A stretch of DNA of 64,000 nt from NCBI GenBank assembly GCA_024349245.1, contig JALDNG010001334.1:1-64000 (forward strand), given 5' to 3'. The translations under genes and the position numbers were made by a program. Positions 33,304 through 43,927 of the stretch are shown here, in pieces. The notes beneath the pieces were generated by a model. That model ran no database searches, was not told where the DNA came from, and worked only from the letters and a program-made list of their open reading frames with translations. The first letter of the stretch is position 1; each line of letters opens with the position of its first letter. This DNA is from Neodontobutis hainanensis (taxonomy: Eukaryota; Chordata; Actinopteri; Gobiiformes; Odontobutidae).

Positions 33304-34687
33304 ATGTATATAGTTTGCAGTGTGTTTTTATGTGTGGATATTATTAAAAAAATATATATTTTGTCCCAAAACACTCATTTTGACTATTTTCATATGTAAA
33401 CCTGCCAATTATTATGGAATATTAATTTTAATATTAATTTTAATAACTAATATAGTGACATTGTGTGTTCCTCTAGGTGTAAGCTTACAGAAGAGCCCTC
33501 ATTGCACTTTTTCCAAGTGTTAGTTTGATAAGATGAATAAATCATTTTAGTGGAATAAAGCGCCTAGATTAACCAACATTAAAACTAGTGTAAAATACTC
33601 ATTTTTACAGATATTCTTTTCAAATTTGAAATGTGAGTAGTCATCTAGTAATTCTTTTGGCCCACAGTGTGTTTTAGTCCTCAACTACCTGCTGAAGCTA
33701 TAGACACCTTTATTTTCACTAAATATTTTAGGCGAGCACACAAAAGTTAATTTTTGTGTGTTCCAAAGTGTATAAAATTTTCTCAGTAATACTTAGAGAG
33801 ATTCTGACTGCTCTGAGTGAAACTAGAGATTGTTACCTTTACAAAGAGCCCACACTTGTAATTAAATTCCAGGGGGTTCAATAACAGCAATCCTTTTAAT
33901 TTGGAGAGGTCCCATTACACGCAATACAGCGAAAATGACCGAAAGTATGAACAGGTCTTTAAAACGAAGAGTCCCCATTTTTGGGGAGTTTGAGTAGTCC
34001 TAAACAAGACATTCACTATATGGGCATGCCGTACATCAAAATGCTCACGGAAACTCCTCTACACTATCATCAAGCCATTTCCAATGGGGGGGGGAAACCG
34101 AGCAGAGCTGGTGCTGCAGAGAGGACAGTGAACCACAGGCTGCGGCCAAGCAGACCGACCCAGAGACCGTACACACGAATTAAAAGACTAGCGCTTTCAC
34201 GGAGGATATACAGTAATAATTTTTTCATTCATTCATTCATTCAGTCAAATTAAAATAAAAGGAGATCCACAGAAAAGTGACTCAGAGCTAACATGTAGGC
34301 TGTGGCAACAGTGAGTGTTTGTGTTATTGATATCTTTTAATAAACATTTTTAAAAATCTCTAAAATGAATTAATATAATACTGTAATTGTAAAAAAAAAT
34401 AACAAATCTTTTGTTTTGCCTAAGATGACCAGAGAAAGTGGCCGCCAACCTTAACCAGTCGCTGCAGGTGAGCAGGCAAAACAGGAGAAGCACAAGTGAG
34501 TTTGAATACTGTGAAGCTTTTGTGTGTTTAGTTTAGTTTTATTCTTTATTTCTCAGGCACCATGTACAAATATATTAATCTCACAAGAAAAGATATGTTT
34601 TGTACAAGATTTAGAACTTCAGGCTGTCTAGGAGTTGATTCCATTGTTTGATGGTTTGAAATGAAAAGTTGTGCAAAGGCAGAGCAT
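33304..34687. other. spacer, copy 2
   Basis: Near-identical to 14990-16376 apart from small homopolymer differences. No gene supported. Confidence 0.8.
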
Positions 34688-34916
34688 CTTTAAAAGGGCG
34701 AGGAGACAAAATTGGAAAACTACAGACTGAATAGTTTGTTAAACGTGGACTACAAAATTTTGGCAAAAATACTAGCAAACTGGTTGAAAAGAGTCACAGG
34801 TAGATTGGTATCACACATACAGGCATACAGCATACCAGGTAGAGACATTTCAGAAACAACATTATCCATTAAGTGCATTCGCACATGCACAACACAAAAG
34901 AAATAGATGTCAGCAT
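34688..34916 (+). mobile_element. LINE reverse-transcriptase fragment, duplicate
   Basis: Copy of 16377-16606, carried along in the segmental duplication. Confidence 0.85.
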
Positions 34917-35214
34917 GTTTATTGTTTGTTTATTTTTTGTTTATATACATGTTTATTCTCTCAGTCCCCATCAGACAGTGTGCATGACCTGAAGAAGACG
35001 AAAATAAGGTCGAAACGCCCAAGCGCACTGTCAATAAATATGCATGCAAACCTAACAACAGGGAGAAAAAAAATAAATAAAAATAAAGTAAAATAAAATA
35101 TTAAAACTGATTTGGTGTGATTTACTATATAGTGTATAGTGTAAAATTGATGCTTTGTCTTAGCTCAAATTGACATTATGATGTGATTCAGCCTAGATTT
35201 AATTTTGTGGGAAG

Positions 35215-36206
35215 ATGGAGGATGACAAAACTGTGAGCCCCGATGCTTCTTCGTCTACAAGGTAACAACACTAACAGTTGTACTGGCCAAAACCACAACC
35301 AATGTTTTAGTATTAGTATAATTGTGTTCAACACAACTACTACTACTACTATTATTATTACCAATTTTACCATGTACTATTTTTTTTTTTTTGTTCTGTA
35401 GCTCTGCAGGTGGCAATGTGGGTCAAGAAAAGCCCAAACTTGTTCTCAAGGAAGCGTTAGAAAGAGCGACTGGGGACATGTTGTTTCTTCAGGAAGAGAT
35501 GAAAAAAAGAAATCTCTACCATTTGCTTGACAGATTTCAGGCATTACTGTCAAGCTTTGCTTATAACAGAGACCACTCTCAGTGGGAGGATTTCAAAATT
35601 GACGGTGAGTATATATATATATTTGACAACATTTAAGTCTAACATTTTGTGGATAGTTTCTAAGCCAAATGCATTACATAATAGCACATGTAATGTACGC
35701 CTTAAGCACTATCGACTGTCCTAAGTGCCTAAACTTGTTTCATATTTACATTTTACATTTATTCATTTAGCAGACGCTTTTATCCAAAGCGACTTACATT
35801 GTTCTACAGTAATTACCAGTGTGGCCCAAGGACACAACGACAGTATGAACTGTGGGGAAAGTGGGAATCATACCAACTACCTTTGGTTTGAAAGACGACT
35901 GCTCTACCCACTGAGCTACTACCGCTTACAATATACATTTACAAGTGGCTTACAATCTATTTTCCTTTGTTATGTATTTATTTTTTATTTGCTCATTTCT
36001 CAACACACATGTCTCCATCACTCAGGTTCAGGAGTGGCTGGGGCGTATCCCTGGCCTGTCAACAGGATGCACACTACAAGTTGGTGGACAGTCAGTGATG
36101 TTAACTGCTGCGACTGAACAGGTAATTAAAGTTTTTTTTTTTTTTAATGTTTTGGTAATTATATTATGTGATACTTTTTACTGAGGTCATTTAGTTGTCT
36201 CCAATA
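35215..36206 (+). pseudogene. SET-domain gene, copy 2, 3'-truncated
   Basis: Exons 1-3 correspond to 35215-35261, 35402-35604 and about 36028-36122. Exon 2 is open here (EEMKKRNLYHLLDRFQALLS, AYNRDHSQWEDFKID), which shows the 12-A run of copy 1 is the deviant state. Exon 3 instead has an extra C (TATCCCTGG), so this copy is frameshifted at another site. The copy stops in intron 3 at 36206, directly before telomeric repeats, and lacks the SET domain. Confidence 0.85.
35745..35930 (-). mobile_element. tRNA-derived SINE, duplicate
   Basis: Copy of the SINE at 17462-17653, with a small insertion (TAC) at its tRNA-like head. Confidence 0.8.
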
Positions 36207-36341
36207 GGTTAGGGTTAGGGTTTAGGGTTAGGGTTGGTTAGGGTTAAGTGTAAGGGTTGGTTAGGGTTAAGTGTAAGGGTTAGGGTTAGGGTTAAGTGTA
36301 AGGGTTAGGGTTAGGGTTAAGTGTAAGGGTTAGGGTTAGGG
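36207..36341 (+). repeat. interstitial telomeric tract with a GTTAAGTGTAAG variant
   Basis: TTAGGG units alternate four times with the variant GGTTAAGTGTAAGGGTT, giving a higher-order repeat of about 23-29 bp not seen in the other tracts. It joins truncated intron 3 of the SET gene to a satellite monomer. Confidence 0.95.
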
Positions 36342-38261
36342 TATAGGGTAAAAACCCATGCCCTCACCACCGCCTTGAATTACTCCGGCTAGGAAGGGTG
36401 TAGAGGGCTGAAATTTTGTGAGCGTGCTCCCCTCGTTGTGAGCTTTCCAACGAGGTGTCATACGTTGGGCCGGGACCTCGGGAAGGTCATGACCCAAAAT
36501 TGACCTTTTGCTCATCACCGGCTTGAATATTTCCAGCTAGGAAAAGCGTAGAGCGCTGAGATTCGGTGAGCCTGTTCCTCTCGCCGAGGGCTGTCCGCAG
36601 AGGGGTCGTACGTCCGAGTGAGAGCTACGGTCCCGGAGTTGTGGTGAGTCGGGGGTCCCCATTGTAAGTCAATGGGGGCGTGCCGGAGGTGTGAAATTTG
36701 CCAAAGTGTTTCCCGCCAAATCCGCTCCAGGAAAGTGCTTAGGAGCGCGTTTCGGGCCATTTGGAGTCGACGGACCCCCTGAAAGTGTTTTTGCAATACC
36801 CGGGCCGACCTGAAGGTGGCGCTGTGGAGCGGGAGTGCTGGGAACGGGTGGAGGGCCACGCGGGGGTGTGGTGTGAATGGTGTGAGTGGGTTTGGTTAAG
36901 GTTAGGCCCTCGGCTGGGCTCTTAGTCGAAGTCAGAGGGGAGGGTCAGAACTGGTTATAGGTTAGGGTTAGCGTTAGGGTTGGGGACATGGTATAGGGTA
37001 AAACCCATGCCCTCACCACCGCCTTGAATTACTCCGGCTAGGAAGGGTGTAGAGGGCTGAAATTTTGTGAGCGTGCTCCCCTCGTTGTGAGCTTTCCAAC
37101 GAGGTGTCATACGTTGGGCCGGGACCTCGGGAAGGTCATGACCCAAAATTGACCTTTTGCTCATCACCGGCTTGAATATTTCCAGCTAGGAAAAGCGTAG
37201 AGCGCTGAGATTCGTGAGCCTGTTCCTCGCCGAGGGCTGTCCGCAGAGGGGTCGTACGTCCGAGTGAGAGCTACGGTCCCGGAGTTGTGGTGAGTCGGGG
37301 TCCCCATTGTAAGTCAATGGGGCGTGCGGAGGTGTGAAATTTGCCAAAGTGTTTCCCCGCCAAATCCGCTCCAGGAAAGTGCTTAGGAGCGCGTTTCGGG
37401 CCATTTGGAGTCGACGGACCCCCTTTGAAAGTGTTTTTTGCAATACCCGGGCCGACCTGAAGGTGGCGCTGTGGAGCGGGAGTGCTGGGAACGGGTGGAG
37501 GGCCACGCGGGGTGTGGTGTGAATGGTGTGAGTGGGTTTGGTTAAGGTTAGGCCCTCGGCTGGGCTCTTAGTCGAAGTCAGAGGGGAGGGTCAGAACTGG
37601 TTATAGGTTAGGGTTAGCGTTAGGGTTGGGGACATGGTATAGGGTAAAACCCATGCCCTCACCACCGCCTTGAATTACTCCGGCTAGGAAGGGTGTAGAG
37701 GGCTGAAATTTTGTGAGCGTGCTCCCCTCGTTGTGAGCTTTCCAACGAGGTGTCATACGTTGGGCCGGGACCTCGGGAAGGTCATGACCCAAAATTGACC
37801 TTTGCTCATCACCGGCTTGAATATTTCCAGCTAGGAAAAGCGTGAGCGCTGAGATTCGGTGAGCCTGTTCTCTCGCCGAGGGCTGTCCGCAGAGGGGTCG
37901 ACGTCCGAGTGAGAGCTACGGTCCCGGAGTTGTGGTGAGTCGGGGTCCCCATTGTAAGTCAATGGGGCGTGCGGAGGTGTGAAATTTGCCAAAGTGTTTC
38001 CAACCGCTCCAGGAAAGTGCTTAGGAGCGTTCGGGCCATTTGAGTCGACGGACCCCTTTGAAAGTGTTTTTGCAATACCGGGCCGACCTGAAGGTGGCGC
38101 TGTGGAGCGGAGTGCTGGGAACGGGTGGAGGGCCACGCGGTGTGGTGTGAATGGTGTGAGTGGGTTTGGTTAAGGTTAGGCCTCGGCTGGGCTCTTAGTC
38201 AAGTCAGAGGAGGGTCAGAACTGGTTATAGGTTAGGGTTAGCGTTAGGGTTGGGGACATGG
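36342..38261 (+). repeat. satellite array, part left of the LINE insertion
   Basis: Monomers start at 36342, 36992 and 37638. The third is interrupted after GGGGACATGG by the LINE; the array resumes at 44113 about 20 bp further into the monomer, so the two parts were one array. Confidence 0.95.
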
Positions 38262-38659
38262 TTTTTTTTTGTCTTTTATTTATCAAAAGATACAAAATTT
38301 AAAAGAAAGTTTTTAAACATACATTCAAAAGCAATATTTTATACAAAATCATATTTTCAACAAAGATTTTTTTTTTCACTACTAGATTCCATGAAGTTTT
38401 AACTTAAACATTCTTTGACCATGTTAACTCAAAATTCCTTATTTGTTCATTCCGGGCAAGTGTCTATTTTCTTCTACTTTGGATTTTCCTTTAAGAGGTA
38501 GTGCCATTTGCAGTACATTTTTTGTTTTCCCATAATTTACATAGCAAGAGACTTTTGTACATTTTGCAAAAAAAACATTGAGCTCTACATGTACATCAAA
38601 AACATATCTATTCTTTACTCTACATGGTGATATGATTTTTTTTTTTTTTTTTTTTTGGT

Positions 38660-41600
38660 TCAGAAATTTATGTCCAATTGTCCACTCCCCGTGACCTTGA
38701 TGAAGGTATTGTTGGTCTGAAAAAGGTCCAGGAAACTGTTATGCGTGTGAGTAAATAAGTGTATGAGGTGTGTTCTTACCAATCCTTTGTATATGGTCCA
38801 ATGGTCTACGGTTCTTTTTTCATATAAGTGGATATTCCTTACTATGAGTATGGTGTGTCTTGCCATGGCCAATAGAAGGTTGATGACTGCTGTGTTGTTC
38901 GGGGTTGTTTTGGGGTTCCAAAAAGATAAGCCATATTCCGCTCAGGGTCCTTCCGTGAGTCGTTGGTGGGGAGTTTTAGGCCGAATCTCCGTGCCAAGAG
39001 GTCTTCTACTCGGGTCCAGAAGTGTTTGATGATCGGGCAGAGGGCCATGAGGTGCAGGAGGTCTTCGGAGGTCCACTGCACACTGGGCATTCTCTGCCGC
39101 TCCGCTGGGAATATCTTGTAGTGTTGTGCATGTGTATATTATTCTGTGTCTAAATTTTAAGTCAGTGTTACTGACCGCTGGTGCGTGTACCAATTCTGTA
39201 TGTTGGCCCAGATGGATGCTGTGTCTTGTGTCGGGAATGTTTGTGACCATGTGTTCTCAGCGGCTGGTCTTTTGAATACTTTAGGCAGTAGTATCTCATA
39301 CGCTTGACGGTTCTGATCCGCTTAACCTTACATTTTCCCTCTGATGTGCACTGTAAAGTCCAGTCTGGGTTCTTCTCCTGGGTCTTTGCTAGGTACCGGC
39401 CCTGTCACTGTTGTATTCCACCTGTTCTCAACTGATTCCTTTACCCTTTGCAACATGTTTTGTATTGAAGCTCTTCTGAAACTTATGTTGGCTCTTCTAA
39501 AGCTTTCTCTTATTCTGTTTATGTCAATGTCCCCTTTTTTATCTAAAACGTCTCCTAAATGTTTCAATCCAGCCTTCTCGTAAAGTCCGCTGTATATCAT
39601 TTCTCCTCCGTCTGAGGCCTGTCTGAGGAGATCTGGGTTGTATCTTAAAGGCAATGCCCTGAGTTGTGTTGGGGTGTGTATCACTATTTCCGCTTTTTGT
39701 CTGATTTCTTGCCATGCCTCCCATACCTCCCTCTCAAAACACCCTATTCTGCTTCCTACATTTCTTGGTAGTAATTGGCACAGATTGTTTAACTCATAAT
39801 TTGAGATGCTTTTTATGCTGTTCTCCAGAAATCCCTTCCATGGCGCTGTACATGTGGGACTGAGCATTTTGCTCAAGAGTTTTATTCTTAATGCTTTCTT
39901 TTTTGTCGCTATGTCGCTCAGATTTAGGCCTCCATCTTTGTCCTTTCCTATTATTGTTTTGATTGCAATTTGTCCCCTGTTTCTTTTCCATAGAAAATTA
40001 TTTATGAGTTGGTTGAATTTTTTGATGGTTTCTTCTGGCATATCATACACCGTTAGTACATGTATTAGTTTCGATGTGCATAGTGCATTGAACACTAACA
40101 CTTTACCTTTTATTGTCAATTTTCTTAATTTCCATGAGTTTAATATTTTTTCTACTTTCTGAATCATTTCCTCCCACCTTTTGTCCTTGCACTGGTCTTC
40201 CTCCTTTCCCATTAGTATTCCCAAAACCTTATATGCCCCTGTCACTGTTTTAAGATTCCATTTGTTCGTTTCTTCTTTCGTTGTACCGCAAAACGCTATT
40301 TGTGTCTTTTCAAAATTTACTTCTGCACCTGAGGCCATACAGTACACATTTAGCTCATGTATGGCGGCATTTAAGCTGTCCATGTCTCTTACTATTAAAT
40401 TTGTGTCATCTGCATATTGCAGGATTTTACATTGTTCTCCGCTTGGCATTTCGATTCCTATTATGTCATTATTTTTCTTAATCATTTCTGCCAGTGGCTC
40501 GGCTGCTAGGCTGTATAAAAGTGAGGACAAGGGGCATCCCTGCCTCACTGATCTTTTCAGTGGAAAAGCTCCGGTTAAAAATCCATTACATTTTATTCTG
40601 CTTTTCGCACTTCCATATAGCACTTTTAACCAATTTATGAATCTCGCCCCAAAGTTGCATTCCTTCAGAACTTCCCACAAAAACTGATGCTCCACCCTGT
40701 CGAATGCTTTGCTAAAATCAACGCTTACGTGTATTCCTGCCGTGTTATGCATATGTTTGAGAATATATTTCATTGATAATGTAGTGTCTGAAATGTCCCT
40801 TCCCGGTATGCTATATGCCTGTGTATTTGAAACCAATTTGCCAATGACTTTTTTCAGTCTGTTTGCTAGTGTTTTTGTTAAAATTTTGTAGTCCACATTT
40901 AATAAACTTATTGGTCTGTAGTTTTCTAGTTTTGTTTCCTCCCCTTTTTGAAGAGGAGGGTTACTACACTTATTGCAAAGGATGTTGATGTTCTATTTTC
41001 TTTTTCTATGTCTGCGTATACTGTGTGTAGAATAGGTGCCAGCTGGTGCATGAATTTTTTGTAAAATTCTGCTGTTAGTCCATCTACTCCAGGGCTCTTG
41101 TTGTTATTCAAGCATTTGATAGCTATTTTTAACTCATCTATGGTGATAGGAGCGTCGCATTCCTCTGCCTCCGCCTTTTCCAATTTCCTGTCTAAATTTT
41201 TTATTGTTGTGTCTAAGTAGTTTTGTGATATTCCCCTTGAGTTAAATAAGTTTGAATAGAAATTTTCTACTTCTTCTAGAATGTCCTCTGTTTCTGTTTT
41301 TTCCTCACCTGTACCGCTGCTTACTAGTTTCTGTATGTATTGTTGTGTTTGTCTTTGTTTTTCTAATCCGAAGAAAAACGCTGTTGATCTTTCACCTTGT
41401 ACTGTGTATTGAGCTTTGCTCTTACCATTGCACCTCTGCACTTTACTATTTCTTTTTGCTCTAGACTTGCTTTCAATGTTTGATATTCCTCATCTACCTC
41501 CCCTTCATTTTCAGCTAACTTATCACTTAAGCTTATTAATCTTTCTCTCATAATCCTTTCTTCCTCATTTTCTCTCCACCTCTTTTTTTTGCTAAAATTT

Positions 41601-42472
41601 ATTGCCATCTTTTTTATGCGTGTTTTTGTTTGTTCCCACCATTCTAAAGTACTATTTAGTCCCTCCATCTCAGTTTTCAATTCTTTCAATAATCCTTCTA
41701 TCTGTTTTATGAATAAATTGTCCTCTAGTAGGGAATTGTTCATTGCCCATAGTCCTCCATTTCTTCGAGCCCCTGAGGTTACTAGGTTCACTGATAGTCT
41801 GGCGTGGTCGCTTAAACTTGACCATGTATATTGCGCCCCACCCAGTGTGCGCACTAGGTTTGCAGAAAACAGACAGAGGTCAATTCTTGATTGCTTTAGT
41901 CTTCCTAATGCTACCTGTCTCCGTGAGAAAGTTCGTTTGTTTATATTTTGGCTTCTCCAGGCGTCTATTAGGCCTGTACTGCTCATTATGTTTTGGAGTT
42001 CTGTTCTACTTGTGTCATATTTATATGTATTGTTTTTGCTTATGTCTAGTTTGCTGAGTGTAGTATTAAAGTCTCCTATTATGATTGTTTTGTCATCAAT
42101 GAAGTTTGCTATGTGTATAAAAAAATCCCTTCTTTCTGTTTCATTGTTTGGTGCGTATATGTTGATTAGCCTTAATTTAGATTGACCTGTGAAATCCAGG
42201 ACTAATAGTCGCCCTTGCTGACCTGAATATATTAAAGACGGGGTCCCTAGGGGACCTGGCTTTACTATTGTTGCCACCCCGCTTGATTTTGCAGTCCCTA
42301 AGGCTGCGTATACAGTTCCCACCTGCATTGCTTCTACTGCCTGTATGTGTTCCTGCCCCCACCATGTTTCCTGCAGGCACAGAATGTCCCACTTGCAAGC
42401 ATGTATGACGCTGTATGTTCTTAATTGGCTACGCAAGCCTCGGGCATTCACGGAGACTAGGGACTGAGTCAT
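38660..42472 (-). pseudogene. LINE ORF2: endonuclease and reverse transcriptase, frameshifted
   Basis: The likely start is the ATG at 42470-42472 (MTQSLVSVNARGLRSQ), about 30 nt past the ORF1 stop. The APE-type endonuclease shows LCLQETWW, IIIGDFNT and SDHARLSVNL. The RT shows KSPGVDGLTAEFYKKF, HVSVDFSKAFDRV, RQGCPLSSLLYSLAAEPLAE and the catalytic LQYADDTNLIV. The C-terminal part (39250-38660) includes the RVT zinc-binding region. The segments 41363-42472, 40926-41441, 39328-40896 and the rest lie in different frames, so at least three indels break the protein. Both catalytic motif sets are intact as written. Confidence 0.9.
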
Positions 42473-42503
42473 GCTGAGGGGCTTGGAGAGTTTCACCTAA
42501 ATC

Positions 42504-43927
42504 TTATTTATGTTTCTTTGTAGCTTTTCTCCCCCCTTCATTTTCAAAGTGTCTTTTCTTTTGTTCAGTTGTTTCTGAATCCATTGGCATTGGTTCTGCC
42601 TCAGTTCCGTGTGTATTTTCAGCGACGGATGGAGCTGGACTTAAGCGCACTGGTGTTAGGATGTGAGCTTTTGATATTTGTGCTACGTACATTACGCTGT
42701 TCTAATTGCACTTCAGGGTTTTCCCGGGGTGTTTTCCCACTTCAGTGCTCAATTTCCCCTCCATATTGTTTTGCTCATTCCTTTTCTCCGCTTTTTCCCT
42801 CAGCTCCAGGCTTTTGCTTCTGCGCGGTCTGGGAGTTCGGCTCCCTTCGGAGCCGCCCCGTCCGGGGTAGAACGTGGTGCCGGTCCACTGTTCCCCCTTC
42901 CCGGGTTCAACCTCCGTCGCTGTGGCCTTGGGGTAAGGCTCTGTTTTGCCCCTGGCTAGGAGTCAGGCGAGAAGCCGCTCTCTGTCCCGCTCCTGCACAG
43001 GCGCCTCCACACACCATGACGTTCTGCTCGTTTCTGCCTCCTCCTCCGTGAAGAGGTGTTGATGTATCTGCTCTAAACTCCTGCTGCCCCCTCCCTCTCA
43101 GCCAGCCCCTCACATGTATATGAATCCCCTCTCCGTGATCCCCTGTAAGATTAGTGTTGTTTTCCCTATTGTGTGTTCTGCGTTCTGTGCATTCCCTCGC
43201 GTAATGGCCTTGATTTCCACATTTTCTACATAGAAATTCTGGACAGTCTCTATATACGTGGTCTGGCTGTAAACACCCTCTGCACACTTTAATTTGTCTA
43301 TCGTGTATGACTCTGAAAAACTCTGGACCAGCCGCTGTGATGAAGCGCATGCGAGTACGGCAGTGATTTAACAGTGTCAGTGAACTTTACCTTCACGTAT
43401 CTGGTCCCATCTGCCACGTCCGTCCCGGGCCACAGTCTCCGCTGCCGTACTCTGGACACCGCCGTGACTCCCCAGGCTTTCAGCTTGTCCTGGATTTCCC
43501 CGTCCTCAATGTAGACCGGTAGTCCCATGAAAGACACCACCAGTTCGTCCTGTGTGATTTCTTTGCCGTGGATTCTGGCTTCTCCCACTCGAAAGCCATC
43601 TAAAAGTTTTTCCTTGGCTTGAGCTGATGTCACGGTCACTTCGGATTTGTCCATATTTATCATTCGGCACCCTGTAATGTTTCCACATGCTCCCTTGGCG
43701 GCTTTGATTAGATTCATCGCCGTCACCTCTCCTCCAACAATGTCCAGTATTATAGTCATCTCTTTTTCATACGTGTTTAAACTCTGATTTTCCCCTCCGT
43801 CTGTTTTCTTTCTTTCTGCTTCCTTATTTCCCGTGCTTTTCTCCTTAATTCCACTCTCCGCGGCTGTCGCCGTGCTCACCTCCATTTCCTGTTCCATTCC
43901 TCGTCCCGCTGAGCGTAAGCTCATCAA
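42504..43927 (-). pseudogene. LINE ORF1: nucleic-acid-binding protein, frameshifted
   Basis: The start is the ATG at 43925-43927 (MMSLRSAGRGMEQEMEVS). The N-terminal 180 residues have an RRM-like look (ITQDELVVSFMGLPVYIEDG, RYVKVKFTDTVKSLPY). A one-base insertion near 43351 shifts the frame. The next frame has two CCHC zinc knuckles, CRGCLQPDHVYRDC and CRKCGNQGHYAREC. A third frame carries the C-terminus (RHFENEGGRKATKKHK, stop at 42504). Two CCHC knuckles in ORF1 are typical of the Tx1 branch of L1-like elements. The product would bind element RNA. Confidence 0.8.
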
